A DNA stretch of 64,000 nucleotides. Origin: Nageia nagi (taxonomy: Eukaryota > Pinophyta). This document shows positions 24,021 to 37,109 of this stretch, one piece after another (positions within the stretch are counted from its first letter, which is position 1; every line of letters starts with the position of its first letter). The notes under the pieces are model-generated. The model was given only the letters and a program-made list of their open reading frames with translations, was not told the DNA's origin and did not search any database. The stretch lies in contig JBITNC010000001.1 of assembly GCA_050084985.1 (NCBI GenBank), forward strand, positions 178,994,001-179,058,000. The letters run 5' to 3'. Made by a program: the position numbers and the translations under genes.

Positions 24021-25860
24021 ATGTTGGATCCTATATGGATCATATTCACTAACAGTACCCTCTCATAGAAGCATTTCTTGAGAGGTGTAACTCCACCACT
24101 TCTTTTAATCTCTTGATAGGGGATATGACCATCAAAGTGGAGGACATCCATTGTATTTACTACTTGCTTATTCATGGCTAAAGGATTCAACACACCATTG
24201 ATAGAAATGATGTTTAACCAGCTATATTCTATCTATATGGAGTTGATATAGTAGTTGTGATTATGCCTAAGATTAGCTCAAGAGAGATAAGATATTTACA
24301 GTATTGGCATGAGGATTAGTAGGGGAAATTTAGATTATCATTTTAATGGGATTGATCCAATGTTACACTTTACTTGACATAGGTAGTGGTATATTTTCCT
24401 ACTCATTGCTTTCTATTGTTGCAAGTATGATTTACTATTTTCACTTGGGCTCCCATTTTATTGGCATAGTGCTACAAGGAGTTTTTCTTCTACTCTAATG
24501 GTCACAAGATCTCATTATCAATGACTATCACTTTATAGTAATAGTATTATTAGCATATTTCTATTGCATACCCTCATGGAATTCATGTTCCTAATTTTGC
24601 TAGACATGTGGAGTATCCTATGGGCATTATGAGATGGAGGGAGGATTTCTATATCTACCCTACTAATAGAGTTAGTAGAGATGTGCATTTTTATTGGGAT
24701 ATGATTAGTTGGCTAATACTTGATCATGTTATATTTTATCCCTATCATCTATATCTAATATAGGACAAGCTTAATGTCAAGCTTGTATATATTAGATAGG
24801 CCAAGGTTTTTTCAATGATCAATGGATAAATTTTCTAGAGTATTTCTAATTTAACTATGTTAAGTCATAGTTTGAGTTCATGCAAGATGTTCCTCCAAAT
24901 ACTACAATATATTAGAGGGAGAACCCTTCCCATAGAGGGTATTGATCCCTTGGTCTATGTTGAGATTTATCCTAAGGGGGATGAGGATGTTGAGAAGGAA
25001 TTAGATTCAGATGATGTGGTGGTCATAGAGGGTTTTAATACAAGGTGGTAAGATGAGCTGGAGGAGGAGGATGAGGTCAACCAGGATCATCATGTTTGAT
25101 AGCATGTGGAGGATCCAAGTATAGGACTTAGCATGGAGGAGGAGCATGACATTGAGATAGGTCCTCTAGAGGATATACCTATGATGGAGATACAAGCTAA
25201 GGAGTTTGTTGGTGTGGGTGAGTGAGCTCTAGAGGAGGAGAGACTAGTCCCATAGGTTTGTAGCTATGACTCATTACTTGATGAGATTGAGGAGCTTAAG
25301 TTTTTACTTGGGAAATTAATATCACTACATGATAATATATTTAGGATAATGTTTCTCTATGTACTTTCCTCCATTAATTTAGGTACATATATGTAGAGAG
25401 GCTCAAGTATAGACTTGATTAGGATAGTATAGATAAGAAAAGGATATATCATGAGCTATGGTGAAGTCATTACAATAGCATGCTAGAGAAAATGGGGTTA
25501 TAGGTGGCATTGAGAGACACTCATGCACTTTTGTTAGAGATATGAGTAGGCAAAGAGATTACTACAATGGGATATCTAATACTTGGCTAGTGGGTGTTCT
25601 AGCATACACACCTAGTTTGGAGTACACTATTCCTCCTCTAGTTACATCCCTTTGGAAATTTGTACACTTCCTTCTATGATAGTTAATGAGGCACAAGATG
25701 GTTTCTCACCATATATATGGGTCATCAGAGCTTAGAGTAGTAAGATGAGAGAGGAGTGTTGATAGCCTTTCAGTATAGAGAAGTAAGGAGGTTGGCGAGA
25801 TTAACAATTAGGGTGTTGGAGAGGGCAATGAGTATAAGGATGCCCTCAAGTATTGACAAC
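24021..25860 (+). pseudogene. PMD-2: antisense plant mobile domain gene of E3
   Basis: Plus-strand translation gives EAFLERCNSTTSFNLLIGDM, VEDIHCIYYLLIHG and AIFYLYGVDIVVV, the same block as PMD-1 (VEDIHQLYRLLIHG, SYLYGVDRVDTI). Later parts are MGIMRWREDFYIYP, PLVYVEIYPKGDEDVEKELD (open at 24857-25051), an acidic tail and SLLDEIEELKFLLG, comparable to LLDDIYELKYQL of PMD-1. The N-terminal part of the domain is eroded and exon 1 was not located. It runs opposite to E3 gag-pol. Many TAG and TAA stops are present. Confidence 0.7.
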
Positions 25861-28690
25861 CTATATATTTTTCCAATTTTATTATTATCCTATGATATCA
25901 TGTTATAGAATTATATTCATTGATGGTGATCCATTATATTTATTTTTTGATCATGGTGATCATGATTAATTTTATTGGATGAACAATATGGATGGTTAGG
26001 TGATGGATTGTATGATTATTTTTTGATATATATGATTATATATTAAGGTACTCATGCTTATGGTTATGATGATGTTTTTATGAGTTATTATTTTGGTATT
26101 ATCATGTTATTTTAATTGATGATGTACTTAAGGTCTAATTTAATTTTAATGTTATATTTCATATCGATGATATGTTGATGTTGGTTTACAATATGTTGTA
26201 TGATGAGACTTCTCAATGTTTTAATAAATGAATGGTTTTTATATGATGTAATTATAATTATGTATGATGTAATGTTAACAATTCAATTTGTTTTTTAATG
26301 TAGTTATTGCTTTTATAAGGACCTAATTATGATTTAGGACAATAATTTATTTATAATAGTATGAAATTAGATATCATCATTTTTTGTTCTTTGCTATTTA
26401 TACACATGGTTTTGAACAATAATAATAAGATAATACATATATTTGAAATGGTATAAATTGAATGAATGTATGAATATATGGAACTACATATGTACACTCA
26501 TGGATAAATGAATATGAATGAATGATATAACTATTTCAATGTCAAATATAACATCCTAATTAACATATCAAGATCATGATAATAATATATGTATTGTGAG
26601 CTGAAATGTATGTATAATATGATAAAGAAGTGCAATGAATAAAATATTCATACTAAATTCATCAAATAATCTTTTGTTTTAGTTTCATTGACTAGAGATG
26701 ATATAAAACAATGTTATAATGCTTATAAGTTTATTATGAACTCATGTATGTGCAATGATATTTATTTATTTCTATTCATTCTCACAAAATTAATATTTTA
26801 AGAGCATACAATATGTAAGTTGATTCATCCATATGAAATGTGTAGAGGTCCATAGTAGATAATGGACATGTCACTACTTCATAAGGTATACTTCACTACT
26901 AGATGAATGTCTATAGCCTCGATGAAGACTAACCCCTAGATCCTATTACAACATTTCTCTATTTCTAGTCAAGCATTCATAGCCCTGATAGAGGATATTG
27001 TAATCACCCAAGAATTTTAGTTCTTTTTTTGAATATTTTTTGCTATTTATTTTCTCTTACTATCCTATCTTTTGGGTTCAGGATGAAGCAAAATTATAGG
27101 GTGAATAATCACTCAAAATTATGCTCAAGTAACATCATATTTTTTTATTATTTTAATATTTAAAGATGTGCTAAAGTGGATGAGTTCATAATATCCTAAA
27201 AGTGTACCAGGGTTATGTTTGTTTATCATCCTAATTTTCAAAAAAATTATGAATGATATTTTGATAAAATAGGATATGAATATTATACTCATAAATTGGT
27301 TTTTTATTTATAAGTACAACTATATATATGAATAATATGTGGATGAATGTATGGTTTGTATGTATATCTTGGTAAGTAACTAGGATCATCATGTTTGACA
27401 CTTAATAGCTTTATGATGATGGAAGTAACAGACAAGATGAATATAATGCTAGGGTATGAAAACATACAAAAATGCACCCTAATGGAAAATATTTTATGCT
27501 ATTACATGGAAGATGGTAAGTATGTCAAATAAATCATGAGGATGTAATGATAGTTGACCATAGAATGTAATGAGTCAACATAAGAATGTATTGACATGGG
27601 CATTGATTATAATCCTCTATATGAAATCTGGTCTAGAAAATAAAAAAATGAGATATTGGAGAAACACTTCATCAGATATGTCATAAATTATGCAAGTTTC
27701 CTAACATGGTTCATGAATAATAGTGATAGTTACCAAAAAGAAATTTTTGATGGAAAGGTAAGCTTGATCATATTTATCTAAAAGACTCAAAAAGCCTACC
27801 ATGGATAAGATTTCATGTTGAACACCATCATGTAACTCAAAAACATAATTTGTATCTATATCTAGTGATGGAGTATGACTTTCTATGTGGTCATTAGGGA
27901 ACATAAAAGGTGAAAGTGGAATGTGTAAGGAAGATAACTCCCGACATTAAGAAATAAAATGAAGATGACTAATGATGTATATGTGTTGAATGCAACCTAC
28001 CACCTATAATATTATATATGTAAACATTATATATTGAAAAGGATATATAAACATAACATATATAAAGCTTTTATTTGCATGAAAATAATTAATAAGCATG
28101 CAAAGATCAAGTGATATATATACAATATATATATACAATATATATATACAATATATATATACATGACATATACATTTTTATTATTTTTTGTTGTTTTTGT
28201 TTTAACATGACACAAAGCGATTTACAATCCTTGAATAAATTTGATGTATAGATTTCTTATGAATGACTCAACATCCATGATGTAAGTAATAATAATGAGA
28301 CCTCAATTGAAGGTGAAGCAAACCTTGTCCTATAATGGATGGTTAAGAGTGAAGGGGACACAAAATGGGTAGTGAAAGTGGTTGTTTAGATTTTGGCTAA
28401 CTTTTTGATGACTTTATTAGGTTTCATAGATGAAGTTGAAGCTTTATTTTGTACCTTAGGAAGCATAAAAAAGGAGGGTATATATGTAGGGTATAATGAA
28501 TCAGGTGGTGGTGGTATAGGTAGTAATGGAGAGATTGACAATGGGAACTATGGGATGACACTCCCTATAGTGACCATGGAACTTCTACTATTAGTAATCA
28601 TTTAAAATTATTTTTTATTAGCCTTTTTAGTCTATTTTCTTTCATCAATACATTGAAGAATCCATTTAAATAGTATTTTTATATTTATAG
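25861..28690. other. E3 internal noncoding region between PMD-2 and ORF3
   Basis: About 2.8 kb of AT-rich DNA without supported genes. Positions 26855-27010 are the reverse-complement counterpart of the E1 block at 8605-8755. From 28106 to 28163 a roughly 14-bp unit (TATATATATACAAT) is repeated about four times. Short ORFs here are low-complexity and not supported. Confidence 0.65.
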
Positions 28691-28696
28691 GAATTT

Positions 28697-29790
28697 TCAC
28701 ATAATAATGCTACTAAATAATGAACTATACTTATATATAATTTCATCATTTATAAAGGATGGTGTAAGATATGATAATACTTGATTAGAAACAATTGAAT
28801 TCAAAGTGAAAAAATGCCCCATAAATTTGATATGGATGTCTTCACCATAGTCTATCAAAATTTTGAGTTTTTCATAAGCACAATATAGATGAAACCATTG
28901 TAATGAACTAATATTTGATTCTTGTTCCATCCATATTTCATATGATTTTACTTCAATTGTAACTTTTGAACTATTTATTTTCAATTTCCATGCATTTGAT
29001 GTATGATTTTCAAAATATGTCATGGCTATCACTAATTTTATTTCTCTTTCTAATTCAAAGAAAAATGCCATAAGTGTATAAGGAGTTTTTCAAAGTAATT
29101 GCATGCAAACATCTCCTTTATAATTATCTATAAAATTTTGACTAACATAATCAAACTAAAAAATGTGTTTCTTTTGGAAATTCTAATCCTTTTGTTATCA
29201 AAGTTTTCCTTGAATGATCACAAGAAGAGGAAAGGAGAAACCTTGAATTTACTCAAGAAAATCATTTATTGATATTTCTTTTAACCTTTTTTTATTTCCT
29301 AGGTTTGGGTGCAAATGAAGGAGAAAAATCATATATTAACTTTTGATGGCATATGTCTCCTACAAGCTAATTCATCCAAGTCATAATTGTATGTAAGCTT
29401 TGTGGATTTTGAGATGCAATGTCTAAAACCCAATGATTAAAGGTACAATCAAGTATGATTCTAGGTGCTGCATCAGGCCAATATAAGTATAACAAATTTA
29501 TTTTATGTATTTTTCCATGGTAATTCCAAAAACTTAAGAAATACACATCCCTATCTATGTAAATATCAAGTTTTTCTCATGTAACATGAATTTTCCATCC
29601 ATCAAATTTACTTGGATAATTATTCAAAGATATATTTCTTTGTATGTCAATAGGTAATTGAAGAAAATTCTATGATCCTTGGAAAATAAATTCTATGAGT
29701 CTAAATATAGCTCTATCTCCTAGATATCTATGCTTTTTGAACCATAACATTCATTGTATTCCTTTTCTTTCCAAAGGCACATGAAAAATC
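28697..29790 (-). pseudogene. E3 ORF3: unrecognised conserved protein after integrase
   Basis: This is the counterpart of E1 ORF3. From about 29760 leftwards: RYLGDRAIFRLIEFIF, NFLQLPIDIQ, LYLYWPDAAPRIILDCTF, NHWVLDI and LVGDICHQKLIYDFSPSF. A C-terminal stretch is open at 28697-29071, with WKLKINSSKVTIEVKSYEIW, FHLYCAYEKLKILIDYGEDI, IKFMGHFF and YKYSSLF. It looks like a soluble mixed alpha/beta protein of roughly 350-370 residues with several Trp. No known domain is recognised. It is part of E3 and transcribed with gag-pol. Confidence 0.7.
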
Positions 29791-29904
29791 TTAATCCTTT
29801 TGGTTGTAATTTTATAAATTCATTTATTTTTTATTAGCTCTTTGTAAAACTTTTAATATATTTAACTACATATTTATAATATATACATAGAAAATAAAAT
29901 AGTT

Positions 29905-31110
29905 TTAATTGTAAAAGGGGTGAATATGCATGATATTTATTAGCTCATACTCTTCATTACCTTCAATGTCAGCTAAGTGATATGCTCCAAAACTAATTTT
30001 TCTTTTAATTATATAAGGTCCTAACCAATTAGGGGAAAATTTATCACAAAGTTGCCTTTCCATTCATAAAGTTTGTTGATTTTATTTAAGTAATAGGTGT
30101 TCTATATTCAATTCATGAATCTTATACCTTTTATAAAAAGCTATTTTAATGCAATTTTGATAAGTACACATATGTTTCAATGCATTAACTTGTATTTCAT
30201 CTAACAAAAATAATTGGTCTAATCATGTTTGGTGAGCTACTTCATCTATAATTTAATCTTGTAAAGTAATTTTTAGAGACAATATTTCTATTTCCAAGGG
30301 CAAAATTGCTTCTATTTCATAGATAAGAGAGAATGGGGTTGCCATAGTAAGGGTTCTAATACTAGTGTGGTAAGCCCATAAAACATTTAGAATCCTTGCA
30401 TGCTAATCTCTATGAGAATTATCTACTATTTTAAGCAAAATACTTCTAATAGTTTTATTTGTAGCCTCAACTTGTTCATTCCCTTAGGGCTAATAAGGCA
30501 TTGAAAAGCTAATTCTAATATGGTATCTTTTTCATAAGGCTAACACTTTCTTATTTTTGAAATTCTTCCCATTATTTGTGGTAATTTAAGGTAGAATCCC
30601 AAAATGGTAAATGATGTGATGTTCTATGAATTTCACTATTTTTAGTCTATTTGTGGAGATCATAGGAATAGCTTCAACCCATTTTTAAAATATTTTGTAC
30701 TTGTTATTAAAAACTCATTACCACCTAAGAAAGTGGGAGATATCTAACCTATAAAACCCAATACTCATCTCAAAAATGGCCATAACGATTGCATAGGTTG
30801 TAATGCTTATGATGGTTGATTAAATAAATTAGAATATTATTGGTATTTGATGCATTTTTTAATATATTCAATACAATTATGCTCCATATTAGGCAAATAG
30901 TAGCCCATAGATATTAGTCACTTTATGATTGTAGGATCACTTAAATATCCTCTGCATATTCCATCATGTGCATATGAGATTGTGATTTATGAATCCACCC
31001 ATTCCAAACATCTAAGCAATATTGTATCAAAACCTCTACAACATCTCCTAGCATACAAAAATGGGAGGCTTTTAATTTGAAATCATTCTTAGCTAATTTC
31101 ATTAAATTGA
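29905..31110 (-). pseudogene. E3 integrase
   Basis: Minus-strand translation in shifting frames recovers the integrase of this family: a zinc-binding N-terminus near 31.0-30.8 kb, a WPFLRWVLGFIG / ISPTFLGGNEFLI segment matching E1 (SPTSLGGHKFII), and a core and C-terminal part to about 29.9 kb. Decay is heavier than in E1. Frameshifts are frequent, and the catalytic positions could not all be read reliably. Confidence 0.65.
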
Positions 31111-31389
31111 TAGGTAGGATTCCATCTCTTAAGAATTTTACTAGTTATATATGCCATAAATGTTTGTCTTCCATTGTAATATTGAGAACTGTATATTCCA
31201 TTCTATTGATTTTTAATGAGGATTGGATAATTTGGAGTATCTCAACATGAATGTTTTGTTTATGGGGGTTCTTGGGTATTAAAGATCAAATTGAAGATAG
31301 TATTGGAAAACCTATTAGTTGATCTTGGTGTTACCTCTAGGTTGTATTTTTCAAATGATTGTAGTAGATTATCCACCATTGTTTTGTAT

Positions 31390-31670
31390 TTTTGGAGTAA
31401 AGTTTATTTACATTAGAAAGTTCCTTTAACTTGATTTACAATTAATAATGAATCTCCAATAAACTTGACCTTTCTTATCTTCAATTTAATGATGCTTTTT
31501 ATGGCTAATATAAAGGCTTAATACTCAACATTGTTATTGGTGCATGGGAAATTAAGTTTGAAGGAATAAGGTATAGAAACCCCTTTCCCTACATCTCCAC
31601 TTTTTTCACATCTAGATCCATCAAAATATATTATCATATCCCAATCTTCTTTGGAATCAATAGGATTTTC
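31390..31670 (-). pseudogene. E3 archaeal-type RNase H
   Basis: Minus-strand reading gives IIYFDGSRCEKSGDVGKG, IPYSFKLNFPCTNNN, AFILAIKSIIKLKIRKVKF and GDSLLIVNQVKG. The first Asp and the GDS Asp are kept. A TAA-type stop falls next to the middle acidic position. The position between the RT-linked RNase H and integrase matches E1. Confidence 0.75.
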
Positions 31671-31689
31671 CATCTTATCAAATTAGAAA

Positions 31690-32370
31690 ACATGTTTGTT
31701 TGGTAATTCAATGATGAGTGGTTAATCATCTTGTAATGGTGCTTCCATAATATAATCAACTATGACTCATCCTTTGATTGATTTCTAACTTATGAATTAT
31801 AAGTCAAATTTAGTCAGGTGCATAATTCATTTAGATGTCCTTGTATTTTTATAAATTTTGTTCATCATATATTTTAATAGATCATGTTTGGCAATTACAT
31901 AAGTAATATGATTTAACATATAATGTCTTAGCTTATTTATTGCAAAGAAAACTACTAAACATAACTTTTCCATATATATATATACTTAATTTTCTAGCCA
32001 ACTAGAGTTTGACTAAGATATTGTATGGCTTGGTCCTTATTGTTTTTATTCCTTTAAGCAAGCATAGTTTCTAAAATAGATTCTATAGCTAATATGTAGA
32101 GTAGGAATGGTTCCCCTTCCTTCGGTGGGACTAAAACTAGAGGTGATAAAAGGTAGCATTTTATTTTGTCAAATGCTTTTTTTTGTTCATTTCCCTAATG
32201 AAATGTAATCTCCTTTTTTAACAATTTATTAAGTGGTTTGTATGTATCTGATAATTGTGATATGAAGCATCTTATAGCTTGCAATTTGCCTTATAGGCTT
32301 TGTAATTTTTTTTTATTTTAAGGGGGTGGCATATTCAGTATCACTTTTATCTTATTAGGGTCTAATTCAA
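31690..32370 (-). pseudogene. E3 RT thumb and RT-linked RNase H
   Basis: This continues from RT and aligns with E1 at 3830-4390: a thumb near 32.25 kb and an RNase H-like part around 32.1-31.8 kb (AMESILETMLA-like, AKHDLLKYMMNK). Frames change several times. No intact catalytic set is visible. Confidence 0.55.
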
Positions 32371-32374
32371 TTCC

Positions 32375-32970
32375 TTACTTGAAGACAATAAAACCTAATA
32401 ATTTTCCTAAAGTGACCCCAAAAACACATTTCTTGGGGTGTAGTAGAATATTATACTCTAGTAATCTATCAAATATTTTTACAAGAACCTTTGGATGGTC
32501 TTCTCTGGTTCTAGATTTAGCTAATACATCATGTACATAATCTTCCATGATATTATGCATGTAATCATAAAAATGCATGTCTCACACATTGATAAGTAGC
32601 TCTTGTATTCTTTAGGTTGAAGGGAATTACTTTATAACAAAATGTTCCCCAAGGTGTTATGAAGGATATTTTATGTTGATATTTAGGTGCTACTTTTATG
32701 TGGTTATATTGTAAAAATCCATCCATGAGAGATAAAATTTCATGTCCAACTATAGAATCAACCAACTCATAAATATTTGAAAAGGAAAAATTATCCTTAG
32801 AGAAAGTCGTGTTTAAGTCACTAAAATTCATGCATATGCAAATTTTTCCACTAGAATTTTTAAATGACACCATGTTAGAGATCCACTTAGAGTAATCAAT
32901 GGGATGTATGAATTTTGCTTCTAAAATTTTTTATAATTCCTCTTTTATCATTAATACTATTATAGGGTGT
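32375..32970 (-). pseudogene. E3 reverse transcriptase, YVDD changed to YVHD
   Basis: Open pieces at 32565-32873 and 32375-32578 give SGKICICMNFSDLN, LSLMDGFLQYNHIKV, ITPWGTFCYKVIPFNLKN and ATYQ, then YMHNIMEDYVHDVLAKS and LHPKKCVFGVTLGKLLGFIV. The catalytic box at 32528-32539 reads Tyr-Val-His-Asp, so one of the two essential Asp residues is lost. E1 lacks this whole region. The upstream part continues to about 32970 (KWISNM-like). Confidence 0.9.
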
Positions 32971-34300
32971 ATCTTGCATAATTTTTATTTAACTAGCTTA
33001 GCATCCCCTTTAATACCTAGGTTATGTACCATCAAGTTTGAATCCAATCTTGGCATATAGAAATATGACCATAAAAATATTTTTTGTTTTTCTTTTGGAA
33101 TAGATACATTTTTTTCTATTTTCTCTTCAGTTAGTTACTTTCCTAATTGAATAACCTTTGAACTATTAGGATCATTACTTAAATCTACTTCGATGGTTTC
33201 TTAAATTAACATATGAGACCCCTCTTCCAATTGATTGGGTACTGGAATCCAATTATTATGATTTAAGTTGTATTCTTCATCTTCACCTAAATATTGATCC
33301 TTTAAGGTTGTGCTTATTGTGATTTCAAAGGTTTGAAATATAGTATCTATGTATTTAAATTCTTGCATTGTAGGTTATTTGGAAGTGATTGTAAAATCTA
33401 TAGTATCTTCATCTACCATAAAGTATGATAAAGAACTACTCGAGCTTACTAGACTTAATATTTTAAACTCATCACTCCTAGACCAATCAAAAGATATTTT
33501 TTCTAGACTCAAATCAAATATTTCTTCGATCTCAACCATGTTAGTGGATACAATGTTAGTGAATAATTTTTTCAAAGATAACATATGAGATTCTATATTA
33601 TCTTGGTTGCATATCCCTTCAAGCTTTTCACATGGTTTTTCATATTCAGGTTTTTCTAGTTCTAGCTCAATTATTTCACAATTGGATCCTTTTTTATTCT
33701 TACCTTTGTATTCCAATCTTATTTTATCAGTTGGTAATTAGTAATAAATATCAATTGTATATCAAGATCATTATTCATATCAATCTAAACCTTGTTCCTT
33801 CCATTAACATTTATTAAAGTATCTTTGGACAAATGATCTCAAATAAGATGACAAATATTCTAGTGAATTACAAAAAATACCTTCATGTGGTTTAGATAGA
33901 GAAATGAGAGATGGTTCTATAGAACTTGAATAGATAAAAAGAGTTTGATTAGGATATTTTCATAATGGTACCAATTTCCCGACTACATTGGAATATTATT
34001 TAGGTTTTCCCATTTCTTAGGTAGAGAGAATATTAAAGATGACATCATCAATTCCAAATTCTCCGATACCATCATCCAACAATTTTATTATTACTGGATA
34101 GATGTTTGATGACTTATTATCTTCTCCATAGTCATCACTTTTTGATGATGCATTCATTAGAGATGGAAGTTTTGATAAGGAAGCTTTGCTTAATTAATCT
34201 AACTTACATTCTCATTCTTCCTAAGTATGCCTTTCTTTTGGTGTAGTTTCTATTTTTAGTTGTGAACCATCGTCAATATTTTATTGAATTTTGAATAATT
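32971..34300 (-). pseudogene. E3 protease to RT linker
   Basis: A long acidic, Ser/Glu-rich stretch includes the open piece 33375-33716 (LELEKPEYEKPCEKLEG, IEEIFDLSLEK). It corresponds to the E1 linker at 2.3-3.4 kb and is about as long, so a spacer of roughly 350-430 residues seems to be a family trait. No catalytic motif was recognised. Confidence 0.5.
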
Positions 34301-34840
34301 ATTTATTGATGATATGTTTTTTTTTAAATATGCTTAAAGATGCAAAATTATTCTTACCCGCATCAATAGTCAATTGTTCTTTTGTTGATATTGGTGCTAT
34401 AAAATAATGACAAGATGGTAAAGCTACTTCTTTTGGTAAATAGATGCTATTACAATGTGAATATGGATTTTCATCTCTAAGAATTCAATGTACTACACCC
34501 TTATGAATATACTTCACATAATTATGATATGTTGATGGGACACATTGCATATCACTAATCAAAGGCCTCCCTATAAGGATATTATATTGTATGATATCTC
34601 TTGCAATTACTTGTAACCCTATTTGCACTATTTTAGACCTTGTAGTAATAGGCAACAAAATTGATCCCATTATTGAATATAAAGCATTATTAAATGATTT
34701 TAGTTGTAGTGATGGTGCATAGATATGTGAAAATGGAAGATTCAAATTCTTATATTCCATAGTTGAAATAATGTTTATTATTGATCCTCAATCAATCAAT
34801 ATTATCTTAAAAGTTATTCCATCTACCTTAGCTATAATGT
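34301..34840 (-). pseudogene. E3 aspartic protease
   Basis: The segment at about 34755-34800 reads ILID-stop-GSIINIIS, matching LIDEGSVINIIS of E1. It is followed by NLNLPFSHIYAPSLQLKSF, MGSILLPITTRSKI, QYNILIGRPLISDMQ and YVKYIHKGVVH (open at 34485-34760). Alignment with E1 is clear over more than 90 residues. Confidence 0.8.
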
Positions 34841-34849
34841 GCAAAGGTG

Positions 34850-37000
34850 GATCTTGACCATGTGCCCCATTCAAATATTTAACTTCATGATCATAGAAAA
34901 TAATAATAGATATTTAACTTGTTTTAATATTTACTATAAAGGATACAAAGTTTTTAGGATTATTTATATCTAATTTAATTATTTATAATAATTGATTCAT
35001 TGCATCCCTATGATTTTTGTATTGTTATAGTAACTCAAATAGAGACATTTTCACTTTTGAGTTTTTTAATTGTTGATGTAGTGACCCTTTCATAGAGACT
35101 TTAGGAAGTTGTGGCTTATATATGTATGTTTACACAACAACATCATCTCATTGGTTTTCTAGAATGACATTTTGTTTTTCTTGTACCTTTTGAGCTCTTG
35201 TAGTTATATTGATCAATCTTATGAATGTTGAATTATCATAACTCCAATTGTGTGTTACTTGATTCTCATATGGACTCAATAAAATATTATTATCTTGAAG
35301 CTAGGGGAGAGGATTTTGATAAATTTGCAAGTTTTAATTATGGATGGCCATGTATTACAAACCTCCAATTTTCCATGATAAATCAGATCTTGAATCATGT
35401 GTTGTAAAGTTCTATATTTATTTTTATCATGACCCTTTTGATGATGATAATGGAAAAATTCATTTTCATTATACTATCTAATTTACTTAGCTTCAAGATG
35501 TTCTAGTCTTATATCTGATAAACTAATTACTTGATGATACCAAAGTTTCCTTTGAATATCATAGAGAGATTCTAATAGAGGTGTAAACTTTATTTTAGGT
35601 TTAAACTCATTTTCTCATTTTATGGAGGATTTGATTACACCTCTTTAGTAATGCAAACTTTGTTAGCTGGTGATGGTTTACCTACTTGTTCTATTTGATT
35701 TTTTTCTTAACATAAGGTCCATTTTTCTTAGTTTTTATCCTTGCATATTGAATCTTAATCTTTTCAATTATGATAGCTTGAGAAATAGATTCTTAAAAGG
35801 TATTATGTTATTGAATCAATAAGGTAGTAGAAATAGGACTTAAACAACTTTGGCTAAACATCTTGACTAACTCCTCTTGAGGTAGCATGGAAGGCATGCT
35901 TATTAATATTACCCTCCATCTCAAGATGAAATTAGTAACTGATTCATTTGGGAATTGTTATTGTCTTGTAAGATTAGTGATGGAATTTTTTTCTTTAATG
36001 TTGATCCTAAAGAGTTCCAAGAATAAAATTACTAATCGAGCATATGATCTAATGTTATATTCTACTAAGTTATTTTACCAATCCATTGCTTATCTAACAA
36101 GCATCATAGAAAAGATACATAACATTAATGCATCATCATTAGTAATGACATAACTTAAACACTTGAATCATCTAAGAGGTTCTTTGGGATCTTTCTTTCA
36201 TTTAAATGGTTCAATTTTAGGAATTTTAAATTTAAAAGGAATCTCCTTTTTGGTAACACTAGGATGAATAGGTTCATTACAAATTATTTTATATGATATC
36301 TTTTGTTTACCTTGTAAATGCAATTGCCTTTCAAATTCCATTAACCATTTATGAAAATTATCCTTTTCTTTTGGTTGATTTTGATATGTAGGATATTCAT
36401 CATTCCTATGATCCATTTTTTCTTCATACCTTGGGGATGATTTGCACCTTTATTTAGAATGTATATTAGAATCATAATAAATCCCATGATATGGTGAAGA
36501 GGGAGGTGGAGGTTTTCATGGTGATCATTGAGGTAATTATGATCTAGGAGGGTAATAGGTTGTCCCTTATGCTTATGTGGAGGTAGATGATATTTGTAAA
36601 GTTCATTTTGTCAATTTCTAAGTGATGTTTCTTTTCTTGTAGCCAGATAAGGATCTTGATATCTATACACTCCATGACCTTGTGGTGATAAAGATTACAC
36701 TTTAGGTTATCCTTTTCTATCTCTACCCAATATTTGATTAAGTTCATGTTAGTTTGAGATATTTTGTTTATTTTTATGCATTGTAGGTGGTTTGTTTTGA
36801 TGTAAATTAAATAATGGTTATGCTTGTAATTATTTTTATTTGGTAAACCCAATGGATTCCCTTTGTTGTTATCCACCTTGATTATAAGACACCAACCCTT
36901 GGTGTTGTTGATAAATATTATTTTGAGTTGTATTCTCTTTTCTATGTGTATAGAGAGGTATTTATTGCAACCTAAACCTTATTAGATAATGATTATCTCT
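34850..37000 (-). pseudogene. gag: E3 gag polyprotein
   Basis: Minus-strand translation recovers KDNFHKWLMEFERQLHLQG, KISYKIICNEPIHPSV and KKEIPFKFKIPKIEPFK (open at 36198-36416). ITNDDALMLCIFSMML and further capsid helices follow leftwards to about 35.2 kb, then a nucleocapsid tail with HMIQDLIYHGKL near 35.0 kb. It matches E1 gag over the capsid. An N-terminal Asn/Lys-rich part (36544-36876) also belongs here. Stops and shifts are frequent. Confidence 0.75.
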
Positions 37001-37109
37001 TACCTCACATCCTTGTCTAGGTGTTCTATGGCTTCACAAAAGTGGAGTGTTTGATTTTAAAACATGAAAATTATTATTATAAACTCTATAATGATCCTTT
37101 GACTCTAGT

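Larger units (their letters stand above)
24021..37109 (-). mobile_element. E3: second member of the E1 Tat-lineage family, minus strand
   Basis: Read on the minus strand from 37.0 kb leftwards the order is gag, protease, linker, RT, RNase H, archaeal-type RNase H, integrase and ORF3, then a PMD gene in the opposite sense (plus strand). This is exactly the order of E1, with matching protein motifs throughout. All genes are broken. The right end is interrupted by the E4 LTR at 37110. The left end is somewhere between about 22.6 and 24.0 kb. Confidence 0.8.

Noticed and set aside
28027-28215. 62-codon Tyr/Ile-rich ORF.
   Set aside because: Translation of a TATATATACA repeat.
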